Source: Roseiarcus sp963816065 (lineage in GTDB: Bacteria; Pseudomonadota; Alphaproteobacteria; Rhizobiales; Beijerinckiaceae). Taken from it: DNA of 64,000 nt. The notes under the pieces are model-generated. The model did no database searches and was not told the origin of the DNA. It saw nothing but the letters and a program-made list of their open reading frames with translations. Position 1 is the first letter of the stretch; each line of letters begins with the position of its first letter. The translations under genes were made by a program, and so were the position numbers. Positions 24,151 to 33,972 of this stretch are shown here, in pieces. The stretch is from positions 372,001 to 436,000 of the forward strand of contig CAWFJG010000029.1 of assembly GCA_963816065.1 (NCBI GenBank), read 5' to 3'.

Positions 24151-25398
24151 ATGTCCGATCTGTCCAATGTCCGAATCAACGGAGTCCGTCTCTGGGACTC
24201 GCTGATGGAAATGGCGAAGATCGGCGCCACGCCCAAGGGCGGCTGCAAGCGCCTGACGCTCACCGATGTCGATAGGCAGGGACGCGAGCTGTTCAGGCGG
24301 TGGTGCGAGGCTGCCGGCTGCACCCTCACGATCGACGAGATGGGCAACATGTTCGCCATGCGCCCGGGCGAGGATATGAGCCTGCCGCCGGTCATCCTCG
24401 GCAGCCACCTCGACACGCAGCCGACCGGCGGCAAGTTCGACGGCGTGCTCGGCGTGCTCGGCGCCCTCGAGGTCGTCCGGTCGCTCAACGATCTCAAGAT
24501 CAAGACCCGCCATCCGATCGAGGTCGCCAACTGGACCAACGAGGAGGGATCGCGCTACGCCCCAGCCATGGTGTCGTCGGGGGTGTTCGCCGGCGTCTAC
24601 ACCAAGGAATTCGCCTATTCGCGCGTCGACCCCGAGGGGAAGACGCTCGGCGACGAGCTTGAGCGGATCGGCTTCAAAGGGGACGCTCCGGTCGGCGGCC
24701 GCCCTGTCCACGCCTATTTCGAGTTGCACATCGAACAGGGTCCGATTCTCGAGGCCGAAGGCTACGACGTTGGTATTGTCACGCACGGTCAAGGCCAGCG
24801 TTGGTACGAGATTCGCTTGACCGGATTCGAGAGCCACGCCGGTTCCACGCCGATGCCGCGCCGCAAGGACGCGCTCCTCGGCGCCGCCCGGATCGTGGAG
24901 CTCGTCAACCGGATCGGGCTGTCGAAGGCGCCGCTCGCTGTCTCCACCGTCGGCATGCTCAATCCCTATCCCAACTCTCGCAACGTGATCCCGGGCGAAA
25001 CCTTCATGACCGTCGATTTTCGCCATCCGATCGACGCCACGCTGAGCGAAATGGACGCGGCGCTGAAAGTCGGCGTCGAGGAGATCACGAAGACGATGGG
25101 GCTCGTCTACGACTTGAAGCAGGTCTTCTACTACGAGCCCGTTCCCTTCGATCCGGCCTGCGTCGAGGCGGTTCGGCGCGGCGCCGAGCGGTTCGGCTAC
25201 AGCCACCGCGACATCGTGTCGGGCGCGGGCCACGACGCCTGCTACATGGCGCGCATCACGCCGACCTCGATGATCTTCACGCCTTGCGTCGACGGCGTCA
25301 GCCACAACGAGAGCGAGGACATCAAGCAGGAATGGTCGACGGCGGGCGCCAACGTGCTGATGCACGCGGCGCTCGAAAAGGCCGAGATCGTATCCTGA
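24151..25398 (+). CDS. N-carbamoyl-beta-alanine amidase (beta-ureidopropionase), M20 family
   Basis: A Zn-dependent hydrolase of 415 residues that opens N-carbamoyl-beta-alanine to beta-alanine, CO2 and ammonia, the third step of reductive pyrimidine breakdown. Metal and active-site landmarks are GSHLDTQPTGGKFDGVLGVL, WTNEEGSRYAPAMVSSGVF, FELHIEQGPILE, SHAGSTPMPRRKDAL and GAGHDACYMARITPTSMIF. The ATG at 24151 follows AAGTGGAG; the upstream GTG at 24139 is less likely. It is the first gene of the RutR-controlled operon, followed after 44 bases by dihydropyrimidinase, which fixes the substrate class beyond a generic hydantoinase/carbamoylase. Confidence 0.92.
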   Translation: MSDLSNVRINGVRLWDSLMEMAKIGATPKGGCKRLTLTDVDRQGRELFRRWCEAAGCTLTIDEMGNMFAMRPGEDMSLPPVILGSHLDTQPTGGKFDGVLGVLGALEVVRSLNDLKIKTRHPIEVANWTNEEGSRYAPAMVSSGVFAGVYTKEFAYSRVDPEGKTLGDELERIGFKGDAPVGGRPVHAYFELHIEQGPILEAEGYDVGIVTHGQGQRWYEIRLTGFESHAGSTPMPRRKDALLGAARIVELVNRIGLSKAPLAVSTVGMLNPYPNSRNVIPGETFMTVDFRHPIDATLSEMDAALKVGVEEITKTMGLVYDLKQVFYYEPVPFDPACVEAVRRGAERFGYSHRDIVSGAGHDACYMARITPTSMIFTPCVDGVSHNESEDIKQEWSTAGANVLMHAALEKAEIVS

Positions 25399-25442
25399 AA
25401 TGATCATCCGCGCTTGAGGCGCGGAGCCGAACGGAGAAACGC

Positions 25443-26870
25443 ATGTCGATCGTCATCAAGGGCGGAACGGTGGTCAACGCCGACCGCAGCACCAAGGCCG
25501 ACGTCAAGGTCGAGGGCGAGACCATCGTCGAGATCGGCGATAACCTGAGCGGCGACAGCACGCTCGACGCCGGCGAGTGCTACATCCTGCCGGGCGGGAT
25601 CGATCCGCACACCCATCTCGACATGCCCTTTATGGGCTCGAACTCGTCCGACAACTTCGAGAGCGGCTCCAAGGCCGGGGTGTCGGGCGGCACGACCATG
25701 GTGGTCGATTTCTGCATCCCCAACCGCAACCAGCCGTTGATGGAGGCGCTCGCCGACTGGAACGAGCGCTCCAAGACCGCCGTCGCCGACTATTCGTACC
25801 ATATGGCGATCACCTACTGGAACGATCAGGTGCGCGAGGATATGGCCAAGGTGGTCGCCGCGGGCGTGACGACCTTCAAGCATTTCATGGCCTACAAGGG
25901 TTCGCTGATGGTCAACGACGAGGAGATGTTCGCCTCGTTCTCGCGCTGCGCCGAACTCGGCGCGATGCCGCTCGTCCACGCCGAGAACGGCGACCTCGTC
26001 GCCGCCCTGCAGCGCTACTACCTGTCCAAGGGAATCACCGGCCCGGAAGGCCACGCGCTGTCGCGGCCGCCGGATGTCGAGGGCGAGGCGACCAACCGCG
26101 CCATCATGCTGGCCGACCAGGCGGGCGTGCCGATCTATATCGTTCATACCTCCTGCATCCAGGCGCACGAGGCGATCGCGCGGGCGCGCGCGCTCGGCAA
26201 GCGCGTCTACGGCGAGCCGCTGATCCAGCACCTCGTGCTCGATGAGAGCGAGTATGCGAGCCCGGACTGGAAGCACGCGGCGCGCCGCGTCATGTCGCCG
26301 CCGTTCCGCGACAAGCGCAACCAGGACGATCTCTGGAACGGCCTGCGCGCCGGATCGCTGCAGGTGGTGGCGACCGACCATTGCGCCTTCACCACCAAAC
26401 AGAAGGAACTCGGCTTCGGCGACTTCACCAAGATCCCGAACGGCACCGGCGGTCTCGAAGACCGCATGCCGGTCTTGTGGACCCACGGCGTCGAGACCGG
26501 CCGGCTGACCCCGAACGAATTCGTCGCGGTGACCTCGACCAACAGCGCCAAGATCCTCAACATGTATCCGCGCAAGGGCCTGATCGCGCCGGGCGCCGAC
26601 GCCGACATCGCCGTCTGGGACCCGAAGGCGGGAAAGACGATCTCGGCCAAGACCCAGCAGTCGGCGATCGACTACAACGTGTTCGAGGGCATGACCGTCA
26701 CCGGACTGCCCCGCTACACGCTGTCGCGCGGCGAGGTCGTGTTCCGCGACGGCCGGGTGCAGGCGGAGATCGGTCGCGGCCGGTTCATCGGCCGCCAGCC
26801 CTTCCCGGCCGACCACCGCGCGCTGAAGCGCTACAAGGAGTTCACCGCTCCCCGCGCCGTCGCGCGCTGA
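25443..26870 (+). CDS. hydA: Dihydropyrimidinase
   Basis: A cyclic amidohydrolase of 475 residues opening dihydrouracil/dihydrothymine to N-carbamoyl-beta-amino acids. The binuclear metal site is built by GGIDPHTHLDMPF (H-x-H), the bridging Lys in TTFKHFMAYKGSLMV, and His residues in VPIYIVHTSC and VHAEN; the Asp is in VVATDHCAFT. ATG at 25443 follows GGAGAAACGC. It is encoded between beta-ureidopropionase and an ABC transporter, so import and degradation are coupled. Dihydropyrimidine dehydrogenase (PreT/PreA), which makes its substrate, is not in this window. Confidence 0.94.
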   Translation: MSIVIKGGTVVNADRSTKADVKVEGETIVEIGDNLSGDSTLDAGECYILPGGIDPHTHLDMPFMGSNSSDNFESGSKAGVSGGTTMVVDFCIPNRNQPLMEALADWNERSKTAVADYSYHMAITYWNDQVREDMAKVVAAGVTTFKHFMAYKGSLMVNDEEMFASFSRCAELGAMPLVHAENGDLVAALQRYYLSKGITGPEGHALSRPPDVEGEATNRAIMLADQAGVPIYIVHTSCIQAHEAIARARALGKRVYGEPLIQHLVLDESEYASPDWKHAARRVMSPPFRDKRNQDDLWNGLRAGSLQVVATDHCAFTTKQKELGFGDFTKIPNGTGGLEDRMPVLWTHGVETGRLTPNEFVAVTSTNSAKILNMYPRKGLIAPGADADIAVWDPKAGKTISAKTQQSAIDYNVFEGMTVTGLPRYTLSRGEVVFRDGRVQAEIGRGRFIGRQPFPADHRALKRYKEFTAPRAVAR

Positions 26871-26883
26871 GGAAGCGCCGGCG

Positions 26884-27720
26884 ATGGAGACGGCGTCAAT
26901 GCCCGGGACCGCCGCAGCCGCCGTCGATCCGGCGGCGGCGGAGGAGCCGGCGATCGAGATCAGCGACGTGTCGCTGCGCTTCGAGACGCGCGACGGGCCG
27001 GTCGAGGCGCTGAGCCATGTGAACCTCAAGGTGGCGCGCGGCGAGTTCGTCTCCTTCATCGGCCCGTCGGGCTGCGGCAAAACGACGCTGTTGCGCACGG
27101 TCGCCGACCTCGAGACGCCGACCGAGGGCGACATCCGGGTCGACGGCATGAGCACGGAAGAGGCGCGGCTCAAGCGCTGCTACGGCTATGTCTTCCAGGC
27201 CCCGGCGCTCTACCCCTGGCGGACTGTGGCGGGCAACATCGCGCTGCCGCTCGAGATCATGGGCTATTCCAAGGCCGAACGGGCCGAGCGGGTCGAGAAG
27301 GGCCTCAAGCTCGTCAACCTCGACGGTTTCGGCGCCAAGTTCCCGTGGCAGTTGTCGGGCGGCATGCAGCAGCGCGCCTCGATCGCCCGCGCCCTGTCGT
27401 TCGACCCCGACATTCTGTTGATGGACGAGCCGTTCGGGGCGCTCGACGAGATCGTGCGCGACATGCTCAACCAGCAGCTGCTGCAACTGTGGGAAGCGAT
27501 GGGCAAGACGGTGCTGTTCGTCACCCATTCGATTCCCGAGGCGGTGTTCCTGTCGACCCACATCGTCGTCATGTCGCCGCGTCCGGGGCGGATCACCGAC
27601 ATCATCGAATGCAATTTTCCCCGCGACCGCGAGTTGGAGATCCGCGAGACGCCCGAGTTCCTGGCGGTCGCCAACCGCGTCCGGCACGGCCTGCGCGCTG
27701 GGCATTCCTATGACGGGTAG
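26884..27720 (+). CDS. ABC transporter ATP-binding protein, nitrate/taurine/pyrimidine-precursor type
   Basis: A 278-residue ATPase: Walker A IGPSGCGKTTLLRTVAD, signature LSGGMQQRASIARAL, Walker B DILLMDEPFGALDE, and switch His in VLFVTHSIPEAVF. It is of the TauB/SsuB class that energises uptake with two permeases and an NMT1/THI5-like binding protein, all of which follow. It begins 13 bases after hydA. Given the operon the cargo is most likely a pyrimidine or a related cyclic amide. An N-terminal extension of about 20 Ala/Pro residues precedes the ATPase fold. Confidence 0.93.
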   Translation: METASMPGTAAAAVDPAAAEEPAIEISDVSLRFETRDGPVEALSHVNLKVARGEFVSFIGPSGCGKTTLLRTVADLETPTEGDIRVDGMSTEEARLKRCYGYVFQAPALYPWRTVAGNIALPLEIMGYSKAERAERVEKGLKLVNLDGFGAKFPWQLSGGMQQRASIARALSFDPDILLMDEPFGALDEIVRDMLNQQLLQLWEAMGKTVLFVTHSIPEAVFLSTHIVVMSPRPGRITDIIECNFPRDRELEIRETPEFLAVANRVRHGLRAGHSYDG

Positions 27721-27765
27721 AGCCGCGGTCTGCGCGACCACTCGGCTCGAATCGAGCGGCGCGCG

Positions 27766-28632
27766 ATGAAGTCGCTCGTCCCGATCTCGACCGTGGTCCT
27801 CGCCATCGCCGTCTTCTGGTACGTCGCGGCGGCGCTGATGAACGCGCCGCTGCAGCGCGACGCCTACGCCAACGCCGGGCGGACGAGCTATACGACCCAG
27901 GATCTGATCGTCGATTCGCTCAACATGGAGCGGCCGAAACTGCCGGGGCCGCACCAGGTCGCAATCGAGATGTTCAAGCTCGTCGTCGCGACCTCCCCAA
28001 CCTCGAAGCGCAGCCTCGTCTATCACGGCCTGATCACGCTCGAGGAGACGCTGATCGGCTTCGCCTTCGGCGCCGCGCTCGGCATCGGCCTCGCCGTCCT
28101 GATCGTCACGGTCGGCTGGCTCGACCGTTCGCTCACCCCCTGGCTGGTCGCCTCGCAGACGGTGCCGATCATCGCGCTGACCCCGATGATCGTGGTCATC
28201 CTCGCCCAGTTCAATATCACCGGCGTCGCGCCCAAGGCCGCCATCGCCGCCTATCTGTCGTTCTTCCCGATCACCGTCGGCATGGTGAAGGGCTTTCGCG
28301 CTCCCGAGCCGCTGCAACTCGATCTGATGCGCACCTATTCGGCGACGCGAACCGAGACTTTCGTCAAGCTGCGCGCGCCGGCCAGCACGCCCTATTTCTT
28401 CGCCAGCATGAAGATCGGCGCGGCCGCCGCCCTCGTCGGCGCGATCGTCGCCGAGGTCAGCAAGAGCGAGGATGGCGGCCTCGGCGCGCGCCTGCTCGCC
28501 GGCTCCTATTACGGGCAGACGGTGCAGATCTGGGCGGCCCTGTTCGCCGCCGCGGCGCTGTCCGGGGCGCTCGTCGCCGTCATCGGCCTCCTCGAGCGCG
28601 TCACCGAGCGCCGGATGGGGTTCGCGCGATGA
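27766..28632 (+). CDS. ABC transporter permease
   Basis: A 288-residue inner-membrane permease with an N-terminal TM anchor (STVVLAIAVFWYVAAALM), an extracytoplasmic segment, then the BPD_transp_1 fold. The EAA-type loop is near AISAYL...FRAPEPLQLDLMRTYSA and the C-terminal helices LWAALFAAAALSGALVAVIG. It overlaps the next permease by four bases (ATGA), showing translational coupling. The pair would form the heteromeric channel of the pyrimidine-operon importer. Confidence 0.9.
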   Translation: MKSLVPISTVVLAIAVFWYVAAALMNAPLQRDAYANAGRTSYTTQDLIVDSLNMERPKLPGPHQVAIEMFKLVVATSPTSKRSLVYHGLITLEETLIGFAFGAALGIGLAVLIVTVGWLDRSLTPWLVASQTVPIIALTPMIVVILAQFNITGVAPKAAIAAYLSFFPITVGMVKGFRAPEPLQLDLMRTYSATRTETFVKLRAPASTPYFFASMKIGAAAALVGAIVAEVSKSEDGGLGARLLAGSYYGQTVQIWAALFAAAALSGALVAVIGLLERVTERRMGFAR

Positions 28633-29405
28633 TCGACCGGCGCATCGCGGAGCTTGTCCCGCCGTTGCTGTTCGGCGCCGGCGTCCTGGCGCTCTGGGAG
28701 CTCGCTGTCCGCGCCGCCAACGTGCCCGGCATCATTCTGCCCGCGCCCTCGACGATTGCGGCCCGCTTCGTCGTCTCGATCCCGACGCTGGCCGCGGATT
28801 TCTGGCAGACGATCAAGGGTGTGCTCGCCGGTTACACGCTGGGCTCGGGCGCCGGGCTCGTGTTCGCGATCCTGGTCGACCGCTCGGACTTCCTGCGCCG
28901 CGGGCTGCTGCCGATCGGCAACCTGGTGTCCGCCCTGCCGATCGTCGGCATCGCCCCGATCATGGTCATGTGGTTCGGCTTCGACTGGCCGTCGAAGGCC
29001 GCAGTCGTGGTGGTGATGACCTTCTTCCCGATGCTGGTCAACACGGTCGCAGGCCTCGAGAGCGCGAGCGCCATGGAGCGCGACCTGATGAAGACCTACG
29101 CCGCGACCGACTGGCAGACGCTGACAGCGCTTCGCCTGCCCGCGGCGCTGCCGTTCATTTTCAACGCCTTGAAGATCAACACGACCCTCGCCATGATCGG
29201 CGCGATCGTCGCCGAGTTCTTCGGCACGCCGATCGTCGGCATGGGATTTCGCATCTCGACCGAGGTCGGCCACCTCGGCATCGACATGGTGTGGGCGACG
29301 ATCGTGGTCGCCGGGCTGACCGGATCGGCGTTTTACGCACTCGTCGCCGCCATCGAACGGCGGGCGACGTTTTGGCACGCTTCCTTCCGGGCGAAGGGAG
29401 GCTGA
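28629..29405 (+). CDS. ABC transporter permease
   Basis: The second permease of the importer, 258 residues, SsuC/TauC type: LLFGAGVLALWELAVRA, LPIVGIAPIMVMWFGFDWPS, and the EAA-loop ESASAMERDLMKTYAATDWQ then TLTALRLPAALPFIFNALKI. It starts within the stop of the first permease. The binding protein gene follows after 61 bases. Confidence 0.92.
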   Translation: MIDRRIAELVPPLLFGAGVLALWELAVRAANVPGIILPAPSTIAARFVVSIPTLAADFWQTIKGVLAGYTLGSGAGLVFAILVDRSDFLRRGLLPIGNLVSALPIVGIAPIMVMWFGFDWPSKAAVVVVMTFFPMLVNTVAGLESASAMERDLMKTYAATDWQTLTALRLPAALPFIFNALKINTTLAMIGAIVAEFFGTPIVGMGFRISTEVGHLGIDMVWATIVVAGLTGSAFYALVAAIERRATFWHASFRAKGG

Positions 29406-29466
29406 ACTTCACGCCGCGGGGAAATCAGGCGCGGCGTCGGGGATGATGGGCAAAACGGAGGATTCC

Positions 29467-30468
29467 ATGATGAGAACAATCGGGTTCGGGATTGCGGGCG
29501 TGGCGGCGATGCTGGCGGTCAGCGTCGCTCAGGCGGCCGACAACAAGGTGACGCTGCAGCTCAAGTGGGTGCCGCAGGCGCAGTTCGCCGGCTATTACGT
29601 CGCCAAGGACAAGGGCTTCTACAAGGATGCGGGGCTCGACGTGACGATCAAGCCGGGCGGCCCGGACGTCGCGCCCGAGCAGGTGATCGCGGGCGGCGGC
29701 GCCGACGTCGATCGTCGACTGGATGCCGGCGGCGCTGGCGGCGCGCGAGAAGGGCGCGCCCCTGGTCAACATCGCCCAGCCGTTCAAGCATTCCGGCCTG
29801 GAGCTCACTTGCCGCGCCGACACCGGCATCAAGAAGCCCGAGGACCTCAAGGGTCGCACGCTCGGCGTCTGGTTCTACGGCAACGAGTATCCGTTCCTGA
29901 ACTGGATGAACAAGCTGCAACTTCAAGACCGACGGATCGGCCGACGGGGTCAAGGTGGTGAAGCAGGGCTTCAACGTCGACCCGCTATTGCAGAAGCAGG
30001 CCGACTGCATCTCGACCATGACCTACAACGAGTACTGGCAGGTGATCGACGCCGGCTACAAGCCCGAGCCAACTCGTCGTATTCAAATACGAGGACCAGG
30101 GCGTCTCGACGCTCGAGGACGGTCTCTATGTGATGGAGGACAAGCTCAAGGATCCTGCCTTCGTCGACAAGATGGCGAAGTTCGTCAAGGCCTCGATGCA
30201 GGGCTGGGACTACGCCCGCGCCCATCCGGCCGAGGCGGTCAAGATCGTGCTCGACAACGACACGACGGGCGCCCAGACCGAGCATCACCAGACGCAGATG
30301 ATGAGCGAGATCAACAAGCTCACCGAGGGCTCCGACGGCCGGCTCGACAAGGCCGACTACGACCGCACGGTGAAGACGCTGCTCACCGGAGGATCCGACC
30401 CGGTCATCTCGAAGGAGCCGGTCGGCGCCTACACGACAGCGGTGACCGACAAGGCGCTCGCGAAGTAG
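29467..30468 (+). CDS. ABC transporter substrate-binding protein, NMT1/THI5-like (three frameshifts)
   Basis: A periplasmic binding protein with signal peptide MMRTIGFGIAGVAAMLAVSV (ATG at 29467 after GGAGGATTCC), then NKVTLQLKWVPQAQFAGYYV as in the NMT1/THI5 family. Three single extra bases break the frame, near 29711, 29922 and 30071. The pieces are AALAAREKGAPLVNIAQPF / FNVDPLLQKQADCISTMTY / YVMEDKLKDPAFVDKMAKF. Removing one base at each point rebuilds a continuous protein of about 332 residues ending TTAVTDKALAK. Sequence between the breaks is perfectly preserved, so sequencing insertions are more likely than decay. A truncated second copy of its 3' end lies at 33671-33762. Confidence 0.82.
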
Positions 30469-30664
30469 GACGAAAGAAGCGCCTCTCTCCGCCCAATCGC
30501 AGGGAGAGGCCGCTTGCGCCAGGCGCGCCCGGAGAGGCGACGGCGCTATTCCTGGGCCTCTAGAGTTCGAGATCGCGACGGCGGAGGTCGCCGGTTTGAA
30601 GCGGGCGTAGACCTGCGCGACCGGCAGGGCAAGATTCCGCCACGATCAGATGTTCCACCTCAGC

Positions 30665-31219
30665 CTATGGATTCGGCTGAGGGGGTTGCAATTCCTCTGT
30701 TTGCGGGACGGTCGCTCGCGGTCTGGCCCCTCCGGTCGCGACGCGGACGATCCCCTCCCGGGACAGGAACTTCAACTCCGGCGCCGGGGTGCCCTTTCCT
30801 TCGAGCATTCCCAGCGCCAGCGCGGCCTCTGTCCGCACGCTCGGATCCCTGTCGCCTGCCAGCCGTCGAAGGGGGAAGAGGGCTTGGTCGATCCCAGGGA
30901 ACGCCGGACCCAGGCGGCCGAGGTGCCACGCCGCGAGGCTGCGGACGAAGGCAAGCTCGTTGCCCAACTCCGCGATGAGAACGGCGACCGACTCCGCGGA
31001 TGACGGCGCCACCTGAGCTAGGGCCGCCGCCGCCCAGACACGTACGAACCCGACCGGGTCCTCGAGGGCCGCGGCGAGGTTGGCCGCAGTCTCGCTCGCC
31101 GCCGGGCCGATCTCACCCAGGCCGTACGCTCCGAGGCGGCGCTGCAGCGGATCGCTGCTCGAAAGCGCCGCCACCAAGCCGGCGATGGAAGTCCCCAGGT
31201 AAGCGACTTGCTCGCTCAT
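30665..31219 (-). CDS. HEAT-repeat protein
   Basis: A 184-residue all-helical protein made of HEAT/PBS-lyase-like repeats: LSSSDPLQRRLGAYGLGEIG, LEDPVGFVRVWAAAALAQVA, NELAFVRSLAAWHLGRLGP and DRDPSVRTEAALALGMLEG. Such proteins act as scaffolds; no catalytic residues are expected. It is encoded 12 bases after the GH15 gene on the same strand, so the two are probably cotranscribed. The partner is unknown. Confidence 0.82.
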   Translation of the reverse strand: MSEQVAYLGTSIAGLVAALSSSDPLQRRLGAYGLGEIGPAASETAANLAAALEDPVGFVRVWAAAALAQVAPSSAESVAVLIAELGNELAFVRSLAAWHLGRLGPAFPGIDQALFPLRRLAGDRDPSVRTEAALALGMLEGKGTPAPELKFLSREGIVRVATGGARPRATVPQTEELQPPQPNP

Positions 31220-31231
31220 GGTCCGATCCTA

Positions 31232-33052
31232 TCAAGGCCCCGCGCCGAGCCGGCGGTCCAAGTTGAACGCAGCGCTGATCAGGCCGATGTGAGTGAAGGC
31301 CTGCGGGAAGTTGCCCAGCGCCTCGCCAGACGGGCCCGTCTCCTCGGCGTACAGACCGAGGTGGTTGGCGTAGGTCAGCATCTTTTCGAAAATGAAGCGC
31401 GCCTCCTCGACCCGCCCCGCTCGGGCTAACGCCTCCACCAGCCAGAACGTACACATGTTGAACGTCCCCTCGCTCCCGGTCAGGCCATCGCCCGCGCCCT
31501 TGCCGATCTCGTAGCGGTGCACCAGGCTGTCGGAGACGAGCTCCGCCATCGTCCGATCCAGCGTCCCGCGCATGCGGGGGTCGGTCGGCGACAGGAAGAG
31601 GACGAGCGGCATGATCAGGTTGGACGCATCCACCGCGTCGGTGCCGAAGTGCTGAACGAAGCTCTGCCGTTGCACGTTCCAGCCGCTTGTCATGACGGCC
31701 TGGTAGATGCGGTCACGCTCGGCGGCGAGGCGGTTGCGGTTCAGCGGCAGGCTTCGCTTTTGCGAAAGGCGGATCGCTCGGTCCAGCGCCACCCAGCATT
31801 GCACCTTGGAGTAGACGAACTGCTGCCGTCCGCCGCGCACCTCCCAGACGCCATCGTCGGGCCGCTGCCAGTTGTTCGCCACCCAGTCGAGCATTTTGCG
31901 TAGGTGGCACCAGAAGTCGTAGGCGATCGGCGTCCCGTACTTGTCGTACAGGTAGACGGTGTCCATCAGTTCGCCATAGATGTCCAGCTGTAGCTGATCG
32001 GACGCGGCGTTGCCGATTTGCACCGGGCGAGAGCCGCGGTAGCCGTCGAGATGGCCCAGAATCTCCTCGGGCAGATCATGACCGCCGTCGATCCGGTACA
32101 TGGTCTGCAATGGGCCGCCGCGGGCGCCCTCGAGGGCTCGCTGTTCCAACCAGCCCATGAACTGCTCTGCCTCCGACGTCAGACCCAGGCGCAGGAAAGC
32201 GTAAATGGTGAAAGCGGCGTCGCGCACCCAGGTATAGCGGTAGTCCCAGTTGCGCACCCCGCCGATCTCTTCCGGCAGCCCGCAGGTCGGCGCCGCGACG
32301 ATCGCCCCAGTCGGCGCGAATGTGAGAAGCTTCAACACCAACGCCGAGCGGTGGACGATCTCGCGCCACCGGCCTGAGTAGTTACACCGCCTCAACCACT
32401 GCCGCCAAAAGGCCAGGGTCTGCGTCAACGCCTCCGTGCCTTCCAGCCGCGCCTCGAGCAGGACGCCATCATAGAGGCTGTCGTGGCTGTTCTCCTCCAC
32501 CTGGCGGAGGATGAAGGTGGTTGTCTCGCCGGGGTTGAGAACGAACTCGGCGGCGACTCCATCCCCCTGTCTTGCTAGCGGGAAGCGACTGACCAGAGAG
32601 ACCTTCATGCCTTGCGTCTCGAACACCGCTCCCCGGCCCTCCAGGACGACCTGGTGGGGCCGGCGGGCGAAGTCGAAGGCCGGCCGGCAGTCGAGGCGGA
32701 AGCGGACCGATCCGCGCACTCCCCTTACCACTCGAACGATCTGATGAATTTTTCTGGCCTCGTGCGGAGCCTGGACTGGCATGAAGTCGACGACCTCGCC
32801 GACGCCCTCGTCGCTGAGAAAGCGCGTCACCAGCACGTTACTGTCAGGCATGTACATCTGTTTGTGTTGCGCCGCGATTAGGCTCGCGATGCGGAACGAA
32901 CCGCCCTTCTGGTCGTCGAGGATCGCAGCGAAGACGCTCGGCGAGTTGAAGTGCGGCATGCAGCACCAGTCGATCGACCCATCGATGCCGACCAGGGCAA
33001 CGGTGTGCAGGTCGCCGATGACAGCGTAAGACTCGATCGGCTTGTAGGCCAT
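31232..33052 (-). CDS. Glycoside hydrolase family 15 protein (glucoamylase/trehalase type)
   Basis: A 606-residue protein with the N-terminal trehalase-like domain (ESYAVIGDLHTVALVGIDGS, IDWCCMPHFNSPSVFA) followed by the (alpha/alpha)6 GH15 barrel: GVRNWDYRYTWVRDAAF, GIPYDKYGTPIAYDF-like middle segment, PDDGVWEVRGGRQQF (candidate catalytic acid Glu) and GSEGTFNMCTFWLVEAL (candidate base Glu). No signal peptide, so it is cytoplasmic, as for bacterial trehalases and glucoamylase-like enzymes acting on trehalose or malto-oligosaccharides. It is paired with the HEAT-repeat gene. The full length is intact. The pair is flanked by a 92-base partial duplication of the binding-protein gene. Confidence 0.9.
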   Translation of the reverse strand: MAYKPIESYAVIGDLHTVALVGIDGSIDWCCMPHFNSPSVFAAILDDQKGGSFRIASLIAAQHKQMYMPDSNVLVTRFLSDEGVGEVVDFMPVQAPHEARKIHQIVRVVRGVRGSVRFRLDCRPAFDFARRPHQVVLEGRGAVFETQGMKVSLVSRFPLARQGDGVAAEFVLNPGETTTFILRQVEENSHDSLYDGVLLEARLEGTEALTQTLAFWRQWLRRCNYSGRWREIVHRSALVLKLLTFAPTGAIVAAPTCGLPEEIGGVRNWDYRYTWVRDAAFTIYAFLRLGLTSEAEQFMGWLEQRALEGARGGPLQTMYRIDGGHDLPEEILGHLDGYRGSRPVQIGNAASDQLQLDIYGELMDTVYLYDKYGTPIAYDFWCHLRKMLDWVANNWQRPDDGVWEVRGGRQQFVYSKVQCWVALDRAIRLSQKRSLPLNRNRLAAERDRIYQAVMTSGWNVQRQSFVQHFGTDAVDASNLIMPLVLFLSPTDPRMRGTLDRTMAELVSDSLVHRYEIGKGAGDGLTGSEGTFNMCTFWLVEALARAGRVEEARFIFEKMLTYANHLGLYAEETGPSGEALGNFPQAFTHIGLISAAFNLDRRLGAGP

Positions 33053-33670
33053 GGTTTCCGTTCCTCCGCTGCTCGCCCCTTAATCGAGGGCCACGATGGG
33101 CGGTATCGTCTAGACCTGCGCGATTGCATCATCGCTGAGTTCGCCGGCGTTGTGGAGGCGGTCCAATGCGCCGTACGCATGACATGCTCTGGAAATATGG
33201 CGCCGCTTCCTCCTCCCAAAGCCGGTCGAGAGAGGGCGCTCGCCCCCGCCGTGCGTAGAACGAATTGAAGATGGCGCCGCCGCCGATTCGAAAATGGCAG
33301 AATCGCCGTCTCTTAAGGTTCAGCCAATTGTCCCGCCGCATAATGGCGGCGGGCCGCGCCATCAGCATACGCGGACGCTGCGCCGATCCACACCTACGGA
33401 GATAAACAATGAATGCGACGAGGCGTCGGCGATCCTCGGGGCGGCGATCGTCGCCCTGATCCTGGTCTTGCCTTAGCGTCCGGGCGCTCATCCCGGCTCG
33501 CCCTCCGAGGCGCCAGAGGAATGACCGACAGTCAATCCTGATCAGGACGCTCAAGTGACACAGCGTCGAAATGCTGCTTTGGAGACATGCTGCGAGGAGC
33601 GACGCCTTCGCGGCTTCCGCCTCCCCGATTGCCGGATGTGTAGCCCCTGTTTCGCCGCAGCTTTGAGATG
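33053..33670. other. Intergenic region upstream of the GH15 gene
   Basis: About 620 bases with no convincing gene. A stem CCCGCCG/CGGCGGG lies at 33332-33353 without a following T-run. The promoter of the GH15-HEAT unit should lie near 33060-33300. Open frames here are short and Arg-rich. Confidence 0.45.
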
Positions 33671-33762
33671 CGCTGCTCACCGGAGGATCGGACCCGGTCC
33701 TCTCGAAAGAGCCGGTCGGCGCCGACACGACGGCAGTGACCGACAAGGCGCTGGCGAAGTAA
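33671..33762 (+). pseudogene. Truncated second copy of the substrate-binding protein gene (3' end)
   Basis: These 92 bases align without gaps to 30377-30468, the end of the NMT1-like binding-protein gene, with about eight differences, mostly at third codon positions. Read in frame it gives LLTGGSDPVLSKEPVGADTT then AVTDKALAK and a TAA. The upstream part of the copy is absent. The mainly synonymous differences imply that it was once a separate functional paralogue. Confidence 0.8.
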
Positions 33763-33972
33763 CAGAACCTTTCGCCCGCTCCAGGGGACAAGGACTACGC
33801 AAGCGCTGGATGAGAGGCGTAAGCCGCATTCAGCCCTTGCCGCGGAACCCGGGTCGTGGCGCGATTGCGCAATATACTCACTTCGACTTTTGTGCCAGTT
33901 TTTGGAGGGTTTTCGCCTGCGGAACAACGGCTATTTCGTGTGACTTAATCTCTTCGATAAAGGGAGAGTGAA

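Noticed and set aside
25404..27173. 589-codon minus-strand ORF
   Set aside because: It is a shadow of dihydropyrimidinase and the ABC ATPase gene; composition reflects GC-rich codon mirroring.
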